From Oscillospiraceae bacterium (GTDB taxonomy: Bacteria > Bacillota > Clostridia > Oscillospirales > Acutalibacteraceae): 64,000 nucleotides of DNA. The notes under the pieces were generated by a model. That model did no database searches, was not told where the DNA came from, and was given only the letters and a program-made list of their open reading frames with translations. The stretch spans positions 60,143 through 124,142 of the forward strand of contig SVOJ01000005.1 in the NCBI GenBank assembly GCA_015066385.1, read 5' to 3'. Below, piece after piece: positions 27,541-35,343 of the stretch (position 1 is its first letter; every line of letters begins with the position of its first letter). The translations under genes were made by a program, and so were the position numbers.

Positions 27541-28572
27541 TTACCTTGTTGCCACTGTTTTTACCAACAACTGCAGTTGCGGTGTGGCAAGGTATGCTTT
27601 TTCGTACGTATAATCATAAAACAATTCTCTGTTTTCATCGCTGTATTCCATCTGTTTGGAATACAGCTTGCTTTTTTCGATCCACGAAGCGCATCCTCCT
27701 TCTTTCCCGCACAGCAAGCGGATAACAAGCGGGGACACAACGGCAAATTTCACTTTGGACAGGATTTCCCCGTCGAAAACGCCCTTGAGAAAATATCGCC
27801 ACAAAAAATAACGACAGAGATTGATAATGTAGTTTTCTTCCCGTCCGGAGAGAGCCGAAAAGGAAATCGGCAACCCTGCCTGCATTTCTCGCAAGGAGGT
27901 TGTCCATGCGGCATCAATCGGTTCAAAATCAGAAAACAATTCTGCGACCGCACAAACGGGATCCCCCGCAAACGATTTCGCAGTCTGCACGAAATCGCTT
28001 TCCTGTGCCTGCGGGTTATCCATAATAAACTGCAGTTTTTCGGCAAAACTGAGAATTTCACAAAGTTTATCAGCCGGAGGCATATCTTCCCTTGCAAGCA
28101 AATCAAAAATCTGTTTGCGGGATACACATAAGAATCGAAAAAGTTCTTCGTCGATTTCTTCTTCATTCTCATCCGTCTGTGATTCGTTCAACAAAACACG
28201 GTCGGTTGTAAGAATCAGCCGTGCTCCTTCTTCGCACGAAAGCCCGATGCCGCCTTCTTTCACATTGCCGTACCATTCAAAATAGCGAGGGTGGTCGCGG
28301 CAGATCTGACAAAGATGTTCCTTGCCGCAGTGTATAATGATATCGCACAGATTTTTGTTATTGAGGAAAGGACAGCGTTCATCCTGCAGAATAAAGGTGT
28401 CATCATCGGCAATATTTTCGCATAATCGCTTCCCGAATGCCCCGCCGAGTGAACGATAATATGCGGCGGTATCGCTGTCGATACCGATCTCCCAGCCGAT
28501 ACAGCAGTTGTCGGTGCATTTGTCGGCAACACATTGAAATTCGTCATAATAAGACGGTGTTATAAACTTCAT
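27541..28572 (-). CDS. FliB-like (flagellin lysine-N-methylase family) Fe-S protein
   Basis: A 343-residue protein whose N-terminus carries the FliB/YkgJ-type cysteine cluster (C14, C19, C23, C24) plus further cysteines near residues 65-95 (CPF, CDII, CQICRDHPRYF). FliB methylates flagellin lysines in Salmonella, but close homologues are common in non-flagellated Clostridia, so the substrate here is open. No flagellar gene lies in the window. GGGGGAGT precedes the ATG, and a strong promoter lies at 28605-28633. Confidence 0.78.
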   Translation of the reverse strand: MKFITPSYYDEFQCVADKCTDNCCIGWEIGIDSDTAAYYRSLGGAFGKRLCENIADDDTFILQDERCPFLNNKNLCDIIIHCGKEHLCQICRDHPRYFEWYGNVKEGGIGLSCEEGARLILTTDRVLLNESQTDENEEEIDEELFRFLCVSRKQIFDLLAREDMPPADKLCEILSFAEKLQFIMDNPQAQESDFVQTAKSFAGDPVCAVAELFSDFEPIDAAWTTSLREMQAGLPISFSALSGREENYIINLCRYFLWRYFLKGVFDGEILSKVKFAVVSPLVIRLLCGKEGGCASWIEKSKLYSKQMEYSDENRELFYDYTYEKAYLATPQLQLLVKTVATR

Positions 28573-28604
28573 ACACCACTCCCCCTTACTTATGACCTGT
28601 ATCT

Positions 28605-28633
28605 ATTATACATAAAAAAATATTCTTTTGCAA
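28605..28633 (-). promoter_or_regulatory. Predicted promoter of the FliB-like/acyltransferase operon
   Basis: TTGCAA, a 17-bp spacer and a perfect TATAAT on the minus strand. Confidence 0.75.
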
Positions 28634-28670
28634 TAAAAAAAACAGACTCCGCATTCTGCAACGCGGAGTC
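28634..28670 (-). terminator. Intrinsic terminator of the 995-residue protein gene
   Basis: An 8-bp stem GACTCCGC / GCGGAGTC (28645-28652, 28663-28670), followed on the minus strand by TGTTTTTTTT. Confidence 0.85.
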
Positions 28671-28687
28671 CGGAATTTTTATTCAGT

Positions 28688-31675
28688 TCACCAGAGCTCG
28701 TAGGGTTCTGCAAGGAAGACATCAGTAGCGGTCTTGGTTCCGTTGATGATGGCATTGGTGTTTTCGGAATAGGTATAACCGTAAGCCCCGTAGAGGTCAT
28801 TTTTGATGTAGTTTACGATTTCATCCAGTTTTGCTTTCTGCTCGTCGTTCGCATCGGTAAACAAAGCCGCATAAACTGCAATCGTTTCGCATTCCTGCAT
28901 CGTTGCAAGACCTCTGTCATACATGGCAACAACACTGTCGTATGCATCGGCAAAGTTACCGCTCAGCATGCTGAGAATGATGTGCTGACGTTCGCACTCG
29001 TAAGATTCATTTGCATAAGCGACACCTTTTTCAACATGAGCAGCAGCCGCTTCAAGATCGCCTTCCATACGGGCAAGCATTGCAAGACGGCTCAGCGCAA
29101 CATCGTCATATGCATTGACGGCAAGCATTTCATCGACAAGAGCCTTTGCTTCTTCATAATTGCCTTCGGCAATGGCAGTCTGAAGCATTGTGTAACCGTA
29201 AATGAAGATCTGTTCGGGAATCAGTTCACGGACTTTTTCAAGATATTCGATCTGTCTATCGGAAGATTCCGGATCATCACCAAAGAAATAAATTTCACAG
29301 ACATAACGGTTATAATAGTTGAAAGCTTGGTCATACTTATTGCTGTCTTCCGTGAGCAGTGCGTCAAACTGTGCGGACACTTCTTCAAATGTTGGAACAG
29401 TGCCGTAATAACTTGAATAGTAAGCCTGCTGCATGACTGCGCTTGCTTTCTGCATGGCGGCATCAGAAAGTTGCACGGTTTCACAAAGGGTCTTGAATTC
29501 GCTGGCAGCAAGAGTTTCCATATCAACATAGTTAGTGCAGTAGGTAACAGCCGTCTGCAGGTCGCCGGAGTTGAATGCGCAGGTAATGATACCTTCAAGC
29601 AGTGCATTGGGCAGTGCTACATTGTCATCTGCAAGCAGGGTGGCAAGTTCCTGATATTTTGCAACGGCAAGGGTCAGATTCTTATCTTTTTCGGCAGCAA
29701 TTGCTTCTGCGAGCGGATTGAAATAAGCTTTGTAGAAATCAGCAACGGCAGTGTCAATACCGCTTACGGAAACGACATCAGCAATATTGATGGAATCGGC
29801 AGTGCCCGTTGCAAGGGCATTCTTTGCATTTTCAATGAAGGCATTGACTTTGTCGGCACTGAACGCACCTTTGAGAGTGGTCATAAGGGATGCAAAGTCT
29901 TCGGTCAGGGGCTGTGCATCTTCGTTATCTGCGTTGAAGAAGTCTGTATTTTCCGAAACATAGACATAAGCGGCATGCAGGTCGTCGACCTTACCGGTCA
30001 GCACGGCGATCTTTTCAATAACAAGAGAACCTTTCTGTCCGACTGCTGAAAGTTTTTCGGCAACAGCTTTGTAATAATCAAGTGCAGCTTTGCTGTCGTT
30101 GTTGTTTTCGCTGATGATTGCACGGGCAAGATCAGTCAGAACGGCCTGTGCATCTGCGTGCAGGAATTCGGGGATATCAAGTGCTGCAACCACACCCGAC
30201 AAATCAATGGCGGCTTCGTCTGCAGCGGTAAGGGTGGCAACATTTGCACTGACGGCATTATACTGTTCGCTGTCGAGAGTCGCAAACACATCGGCCGCGG
30301 CAAGGAATGCGGTATATTCCTCGGTTGCGGGGGTGTACTCAGCGGACTTGATATTCATCTTTGCAAAGCTCAGTGCTTCCGCATAACCGTTTGCATAAGC
30401 AGTGGCAATAACAACCGTTTCGGTAACGGCATTGCTCGGACAACCGTAACCTGCAAAACTGTCAGCCGCGGCAGTCAGCATTTCAACGGCAGATGCATAC
30501 GAACCGGCATTGATTCCGGCAAGACCGCCCGTAACATTGGTATACAGGGCCGTGATTTCGTCGCTGACATAAGCGGGTGCATTCAGTGTGGCAATTTCCT
30601 CCGCAAAATCAGCAGGTGCTTCTGCAGATTCACCGACTTTTTGCTTTGCGGTGTCATAAATGCTTGTTGAAAGATCTGCCAGAATGTCGGCAACACCCGT
30701 AAAGGTTGCAAACTCGGCAACAACGGGCGCGGCAAGTTGCTCTGCGGTCAGGTTGTTGGTGGCATAGGTGAGTGCGGCGGCATAGCCCTTTGTCTGTGCA
30801 ATGCAAAGCACATAGCGTTCGGTCAGCACCTGACTCTTTGTGCTGTATTCTGCAAGACCGGAAAGAGCGGCTTCATAAGCGGCTCCGGCGGCGGCAATGT
30901 TGTCTGATTTTTCGGCTTCGAGAGCCTTGGAAACATGTTCGAGAACCGCAGTGATGGCGGCAGACAGAGTTTCATCCGTTGTGTAAGAAGCGGCAATGGC
31001 GGCAAAATCGGCATCTGCACCTGCGGCTTCAACCTTGGAAACACATTCTGCGGCAACGGTTTCAAACACGCCTGCAATCTGCATGAAGGCTTTGAATTCA
31101 GCAGTCAGGGGAGCTGCAATCTGTTCTTCGGTCAGATTTGCGTGCATATAGGTCATGGCGGCGGCATAGCCTTCGGTTTCAACGGTACAGGCCGCAATCA
31201 GTTCATGAACACGCTGAATTTCATCTTCATAAACAGTGGCTACAGAAGGCATGTTTGCAATATCTTTTTCAAGATAGGCCAGGCCCTCATTGTAATATTC
31301 GATTTTTGCGGCGGCGTTGTCCACGCTGTCGGCGCATTTGATGCTGTAAATATAACTGTCAAGATCCGTAAATGAGGATGCGTAGAAAGAAATACCCGCC
31401 GTTACAAACATCAACACAATGACAAGCAGGAAAGAAATGATCGAACCAATGATGGAAGATGCTTTTTTCTTTTCTTTCTTTTTCTTTTCTTTTTTCTTTT
31501 CGGGGACGACGGTTTCTTCTTCGTCTTCCTCTTCGTCTTCTTCCACGATGTCTTCAAGTTCCTGAATCAGCGGTTGTTCTTCCGCTTCGACAGCAGCCTT
31601 GTTGTATTCATCCTGAAATGTGGCGGCAAGATTTTCCATTTCATTCTGCAGAGTATCGTTTTTGTTTTCGCTCAT
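28688..31675 (-). CDS. Large membrane-anchored protein with about five internal 130-140-residue repeats
   Basis: A 995-residue protein. Residues 1-55 are acidic, 58-72 almost all Lys/Glu, and one membrane segment lies at about 74-97, so most of the chain should be outside. The ectodomain is alanine-rich and helical with a recurring block: GYAAAMTYMHANL (169), GYAAALTYATNNL (297), GYAEALSFAKMNI (430), DLHAAYVYVSENT (565) and DLQTAVTYCTNYV (705). Residues 760-960 look like TPR repeats. No family is recognised. The layout (charged cytoplasmic part, one TM, TPR-like exterior) resembles the zinc-ribbon proteins at 58-63 kb. GGAGG precedes the ATG. Confidence 0.75.
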   Translation of the reverse strand: MSENKNDTLQNEMENLAATFQDEYNKAAVEAEEQPLIQELEDIVEEDEEEDEEETVVPEKKKEKKKKEKKKASSIIGSIISFLLVIVLMFVTAGISFYASSFTDLDSYIYSIKCADSVDNAAAKIEYYNEGLAYLEKDIANMPSVATVYEDEIQRVHELIAACTVETEGYAAAMTYMHANLTEEQIAAPLTAEFKAFMQIAGVFETVAAECVSKVEAAGADADFAAIAASYTTDETLSAAITAVLEHVSKALEAEKSDNIAAAGAAYEAALSGLAEYSTKSQVLTERYVLCIAQTKGYAAALTYATNNLTAEQLAAPVVAEFATFTGVADILADLSTSIYDTAKQKVGESAEAPADFAEEIATLNAPAYVSDEITALYTNVTGGLAGINAGSYASAVEMLTAAADSFAGYGCPSNAVTETVVIATAYANGYAEALSFAKMNIKSAEYTPATEEYTAFLAAADVFATLDSEQYNAVSANVATLTAADEAAIDLSGVVAALDIPEFLHADAQAVLTDLARAIISENNNDSKAALDYYKAVAEKLSAVGQKGSLVIEKIAVLTGKVDDLHAAYVYVSENTDFFNADNEDAQPLTEDFASLMTTLKGAFSADKVNAFIENAKNALATGTADSINIADVVSVSGIDTAVADFYKAYFNPLAEAIAAEKDKNLTLAVAKYQELATLLADDNVALPNALLEGIITCAFNSGDLQTAVTYCTNYVDMETLAASEFKTLCETVQLSDAAMQKASAVMQQAYYSSYYGTVPTFEEVSAQFDALLTEDSNKYDQAFNYYNRYVCEIYFFGDDPESSDRQIEYLEKVRELIPEQIFIYGYTMLQTAIAEGNYEEAKALVDEMLAVNAYDDVALSRLAMLARMEGDLEAAAAHVEKGVAYANESYECERQHIILSMLSGNFADAYDSVVAMYDRGLATMQECETIAVYAALFTDANDEQKAKLDEIVNYIKNDLYGAYGYTYSENTNAIINGTKTATDVFLAEPYELW

Positions 31676-31706
31676 CTTGTTACCTCCGTCTTGCGCAGAT
31701 CAAAAA

Positions 31707-31765
31707 AACCTTTTGAAATACGCTTAATAAATAAGTATTATACCATGCGTTATTTCAAAAGGCAA
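31707..31765 (-). terminator. thiT terminator with an embedded promoter
   Basis: GCGTTATTTCAAAAGG (31747-31762) pairs with CCTTTTGAAATACGC (31709-31723), one base bulged, and is followed on the minus strand by TTTTTTT. The loop contains TATAAT (31737-31742), with TTGCCT 17 bp upstream (31760-31765). The same DNA thus ends thiT transcription and can start transcription of the 995-residue protein gene. Confidence 0.7.
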
Positions 31766-31770
31766 TATTT

Positions 31771-32358
31771 TTATTCATTCAGAAGCAATTTTCTTGTGCG
31801 TTGGGGCTTAAAAAGAATCACGCACACCAACAGCGTCAGAAGCAGTTCCGGCAACAGATAGGTGCCGTTGTAAAGCAAGGAATAAATATAAGGACCTTCG
31901 TCGCCTGCCCACTGTCCCCAGATGACAACACCCGTGATATAGTGGCAGATAAAACGCAGCATAATACCGCATGATACTCCGAAATATATTCCCGCATTCT
32001 TAAAACGCACTGAATCTTTTTTAATATTTTTAAATAAACAGGCAATGCCGAGTCCAGTGAACGGCACAAGGTAGTCGAACACAACGCAAATGATGAAGGT
32101 AAAAGCGGTGGTGCAGTACACAAAAACATTGCCCGACACGAAAGCGAAAGCCAGTTGAAACAGCGAATAGATAAAAGCCGTCAGCAGTCCCGCTTTCGGC
32201 CCGTTGCGAAAGCCTGCGAGCATGATGGGCAACATACTGACGAATGTGATTTCACCGCCCATGGGCATCCGCCAAATTATAATAAAACTGAAAACGATTG
32301 CCATGGCAAGCAAGACCGCACATTCGGCAGAAACACGCAGATTCTGTTTTCTTTTCAT
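31771..32358 (-). CDS. thiT: Thiamine ECF transporter S component ThiT
   Basis: A 195-residue, six-TM protein. It contains the ThiT motifs WRMPMGGEITFVSMLPIM, with the GGxxT site, and FLKxxRF/CHYITGVVIWGQWA aromatic residues that hold thiamine. It should pair with the shared ECF energising module encoded elsewhere. The ATG at 32358 has AAAGGA 9 bases upstream; a TTG at 32379 does not. A TPP riboswitch and a terminator lie in its leader, so it should be shut off when thiamine pyrophosphate is plentiful. Confidence 0.92.
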   Translation of the reverse strand: MKRKQNLRVSAECAVLLAMAIVFSFIIIWRMPMGGEITFVSMLPIMLAGFRNGPKAGLLTAFIYSLFQLAFAFVSGNVFVYCTTAFTFIICVVFDYLVPFTGLGIACLFKNIKKDSVRFKNAGIYFGVSCGIMLRFICHYITGVVIWGQWAGDEGPYIYSLLYNGTYLLPELLLTLLVCVILFKPQRTRKLLLNE

Positions 32359-32393
32359 GGCAGAATGTCCTTTCTTCAAAAATTATTCCGTAA

Positions 32394-32424
32394 AAACAAA
32401 AAAGCCTGCGCCGATACGCAGACT
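32394..32424 (-). terminator. Riboswitch-linked terminator before thiT
   Basis: An 8-bp stem AGTCTGCG / CGCAGGCT (loop TATCGG, minus strand) is followed by TTTTTTGTTTTT. The loop and distal arm (ATCGGC) can alternatively pair with GCCGAT inside the riboswitch 3' part, giving a plausible antiterminator. Confidence 0.8.
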
Positions 32425-32429
32425 GCAAA

Positions 32430-32520
32430 AAGTCTTCCTACATCGGCATTATCCGTACAGGTTAAAAGGGTTTGAAGCAAATCTTCATCTCAGCCGTTTG
32501 ACAGCACCCCTGACAGATAT
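32430..32520 (-). promoter_or_regulatory. TPP (THI-box) riboswitch controlling thiT
   Basis: Read on the minus strand, it holds the THI-box hallmarks: AGGGGTGC near the 5' end, CTGAGA (32488-32493) and ACCTGTACGGATAATGCC (about 32445-32462). It is followed by an intrinsic terminator and then thiT. It lies between thiN and thiT. Binding of thiamine pyrophosphate should favour the terminator. Confidence 0.95.
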
Positions 32521-32532
32521 TCATTTGTCTGT

Positions 32533-32561
32533 ATTCTATAGCCTCAAAAATCGTTTGTCAA
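32533..32561 (-). promoter_or_regulatory. Predicted promoter of the TPP riboswitch and thiT
   Basis: TTGACA, a 17-bp spacer and TAGAAT on the minus strand, overlapping the end of thiN and 13 bp before the riboswitch. Confidence 0.8.
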
Positions 32562-33172
32562 GAGGAAACATGATTTTTTACAATCACCAGTGTTCCCTCT
32601 TTTACGGCGATTCTGCTTTTTCTGCCTGTAAATTCGTTGCTGACACCCAGTGCGGTTTTGTTTTCAAGCGTTGCATTGTCGAGCGAATACAGCAAGCCCT
32701 CCTCGCACACACCATGCACCTGTTCGTCGGCAGCAAACACGGAAATGACACCTTTTTCGTGCTCGTCAAAGCAGATTTCGCCGTTGGTGACGGCTGTGAC
32801 AGTATAATCACGGTCACAAAGATATGCTTTTTTTCCCTTGTGTGCAAGGCCAATGAGCAGGGCGATATTGGCAAGCGTGTGGTCGAGCCGATTGCCCGTG
32901 CCGCCGTACAGATAAAATATGTCGCATCCCTGTTCTTCTGCCAGATTTACTGCCGCCGCCATGTCCGTAACATCCTTTTGTACGGGCAGAACCACGGCAT
33001 TTTCGGGGACAAACCCCAACGAATCAAAATCCCCGATGATGAAATCGGGGGTAATTCCCAATTTTTCGCAGTATGCAAGCCCGCCGTCTGCTGCCCATAC
33101 AAGGCAGTTTTCAGGCAGGGTGAGCTGCTTAATATTCTGTTCTCCTGCGCCGAAAATAACAGCGGTCTTCAT
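32558..33172 (-). CDS. thiN: Thiamine diphosphokinase
   Basis: A 204-residue protein with the family motifs WAADGGLAYCEKLGI, IGDFDSLG and GGTGNRLDHTLANI. It turns thiamine plus ATP into thiamine pyrophosphate, the ligand of the riboswitch just downstream. It is the last gene of a six-gene minus-strand operon, 10 bases after the HAD gene. GAGGAAAAAAG precedes the ATG. Confidence 0.93.
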   Translation of the reverse strand: MKTAVIFGAGEQNIKQLTLPENCLVWAADGGLAYCEKLGITPDFIIGDFDSLGFVPENAVVLPVQKDVTDMAAAVNLAEEQGCDIFYLYGGTGNRLDHTLANIALLIGLAHKGKKAYLCDRDYTVTAVTNGEICFDEHEKGVISVFAADEQVHGVCEEGLLYSLDNATLENKTALGVSNEFTGRKSRIAVKEGTLVIVKNHVSS

Positions 33173-33182
33173 ACTTTTTTCC

Positions 33183-33830
33183 TCAGTTCAGAATATAATC
33201 TGCCAGTGCAGACGGGCTTGCAAACAACTTGTCTGCTCCTGCATTCAAGAGTTCCTCATCCGTACCAAAGCCCCATTTTACCCCTGCGGCAAACACATCG
33301 GCACTTTTTGCCGCTTCCATGTCATTATGGCGGTCGCCGATCATCAGCGTTTGCGCTTGGGTTGCATTGCAATCAGCAAGGCTTCGTTTTATAAATGTTA
33401 CTTTGTCACTTTCATGGTCTTTAAAAGTGATACCGTGAATGCCGCAGAAGTACTTGTCAAGATCAAATAAAGGCAGGATTTTTTCAATGAACTGCAGTGG
33501 TTTTCCCGTGGCGATCGCCATTTTAAGCCCATTGTCCTGCAAGGTTTGCAACATTTCTGTTACGCCGTCATACAGTTTCGTTTCGGCATAGCCTTTAACG
33601 GAGAAGCGTTCACGGTAAAGTGTGACAAACCGCTCGGCATTTTCGTCGTCAAGCATCAGAATTTTCTTTCCGCTTTCAAACAAGGGCGGACCTATGAACG
33701 GCCGCAGTTGTTCGTCCGCCATGTCGGGAAGTCCCATTTTGGCGAGTGCATGGCGGATGCAATTGTAAATACCTTCGGAATTATCGATGAGGGTACCGTC
33801 CACATCAAAAACAGCGGCTTTGAATTTCAT
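33183..33830 (-). CDS. HAD family hydrolase (phosphoglycolate phosphatase-like)
   Basis: A 215-residue HAD phosphatase with DVDGTL (motif I, D9 nucleophile), ATGKP (motif II) and GDRHNDMEAA (motif IV), plus an alpha-helical cap between motifs I and II. Length and cap match the Gph/PpaX subfamily. The exact phosphoester substrate is unknown. AGGG precedes the ATG, and two bases separate it from tmk. Confidence 0.88.
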   Translation of the reverse strand: MKFKAAVFDVDGTLIDNSEGIYNCIRHALAKMGLPDMADEQLRPFIGPPLFESGKKILMLDDENAERFVTLYRERFSVKGYAETKLYDGVTEMLQTLQDNGLKMAIATGKPLQFIEKILPLFDLDKYFCGIHGITFKDHESDKVTFIKRSLADCNATQAQTLMIGDRHNDMEAAKSADVFAAGVKWGFGTDEELLNAGADKLFASPSALADYILN

Positions 33831-33832
33831 AT

Positions 33833-34462
33833 TTATCCCTCCAGAATCGGGGTGAGTGCGATCATAATGCGGTCTGTGACTTCTTCAATGGTGCCGTCGG
33901 CATCAACAGAAATAATGGTGTCGCGGTCTTTGAGCATGTCGAACACATCCGCAAATCGTTTTTTGATACGGGTCAGGCTGTCCGTGTTTTCAAAAATTTC
34001 AACGGCAGAGGCATCCCTGTTTGCATGAATGCGGGCAAGGCATTTTTCAATATCCATGGTCAGGAACACGCAGGCATCGGGCTTTGTGACTTCGGGACAG
34101 TTAAAATGGCTGTCCGAAATCCATTGCAGGTCGGTGTCCGTTCCCTGATAGGCAAAAGTGGAATAATAATAACGGTCGCAAAGCACGATATCTCCGTCCG
34201 ACAGATGCTTTATGATACCGTCTTCGGGGTCGGTGTTGTGGTTGATGCGGTCGGCTAAAAACAGACTTGCCGCCGCCCACGGCGTGCTTCGCTCCTTGCC
34301 GCCTAAGAATGCACGCAACAGTTTTCCCGTTGCCGTGCCCGTAGGTTCGGCGGTGGTGTAAACACTGTATCCTTTTTTGCGTAAAACATTGGCAACACAC
34401 TGTAGTTGTGTGGTTTTGCCCGTTCCGTCAATGCCTTCAAAAACAATGAATCTTCCTGCCAT
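33833..34462 (-). CDS. tmk: Thymidylate kinase
   Basis: A 209-residue enzyme with the P-loop FEGIDGTGKTT, the DRYYYSTFAYQG motif and a lid region typical of TMP kinases. It phosphorylates dTMP to dTDP. I choose the ATG at 34462; a GTG at 34471 overlaps the rsmA stop codon and is the alternative. Confidence 0.95.
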   Translation of the reverse strand: MAGRFIVFEGIDGTGKTTQLQCVANVLRKKGYSVYTTAEPTGTATGKLLRAFLGGKERSTPWAAASLFLADRINHNTDPEDGIIKHLSDGDIVLCDRYYYSTFAYQGTDTDLQWISDSHFNCPEVTKPDACVFLTMDIEKCLARIHANRDASAVEIFENTDSLTRIKKRFADVFDMLKDRDTIISVDADGTIEEVTDRIMIALTPILEG

Positions 34463-34467
34463 ATTTT

Positions 34468-35331
34468 TCACCCGATCAATTTGTGTAATTGCCTTGTTAA
34501 TTCTGCCAATTCTTCCAATGACAGACTTTCCGCACGCACCGTTGCAGACAAGCCTGCATTTTCAAGTGCCAGTGCCGCCGTCTGTTTAGAGATGGAAAGT
34601 CCGTTGGAAAGACCGTTCTGGGCGGTTTTTCTGCGCATGGAGAAAGCTGCACGCACCACTCTGAAGAAAAATTCTTCGCTCGGAACATCCACGGGCGGTT
34701 CTTTCCGCAGATCAAGACGAAGCACCGCACTGTCCACATTCGGGGACGGCAGAAAAGCCGTTCTCGGCACATCGAAGAGCCGCTGAGCGGTGGCATAGTA
34801 GTTGACCGCAACCGTGATGGCACCCGAATCTCTGCTTCCGACGGGTGCACACAGACGGTCGGCGGCTTCCTTTTGTACCATAACCGTGATGGCTTCGATG
34901 GGAAGACGGTTTTCGAGCAGATACATGATCACAGGCGAGGTGATATAATAAGGCAGATTTGCACAGACGTATGTTTTTCTGCCTTCAAATTTTTCTGCAA
35001 TGAGTTTGTGCAGATCCGTTTTGAGCACGTCTTCGTTGATAATTTCCACATTGCGGCAGTCCGTCAGCGTTTCGGCAAGAACGGGCAGAAGTCTTGTGTC
35101 CAACTCCACACCTGCCACTTTTGCCGCACGCAAGGAGAGTTCTTTGGTCAGAACCCCGACACCCGTACCGATCTCAATGACTGCGGAATCCCGGTCGATG
35201 CCGCAACTGTCCGCCATGCGGGGACAGACGGTCGGGTCGATGAGAAAGTTTTGCCCCATCGACTTTGAAAATGTAAACCCGTGCCGTCCGAGCAGGCTTT
35301 TTATGGTGTTGATATCGGAAAGATCGTGCAT
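34468..35331 (-). CDS. rsmA: 16S rRNA (adenine(1518)/adenine(1519)-N6)-dimethyltransferase
   Basis: A 287-residue KsgA-type enzyme. It has the SAM-binding motif VIEIGTGVGVLT, the catalytic NLPYYITSP and a C-terminal helical RNA-binding domain. It dimethylates two adenines of the 3' terminal hairpin of 16S rRNA. It sits between rhaB and tmk with gaps of 12 and 5 bases. Confidence 0.95.
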   Translation of the reverse strand: MHDLSDINTIKSLLGRHGFTFSKSMGQNFLIDPTVCPRMADSCGIDRDSAVIEIGTGVGVLTKELSLRAAKVAGVELDTRLLPVLAETLTDCRNVEIINEDVLKTDLHKLIAEKFEGRKTYVCANLPYYITSPVIMYLLENRLPIEAITVMVQKEAADRLCAPVGSRDSGAITVAVNYYATAQRLFDVPRTAFLPSPNVDSAVLRLDLRKEPPVDVPSEEFFFRVVRAAFSMRRKTAQNGLSNGLSISKQTAALALENAGLSATVRAESLSLEELAELTRQLHKLIG

Positions 35332-35343
35332 TTTGTCACCTTT

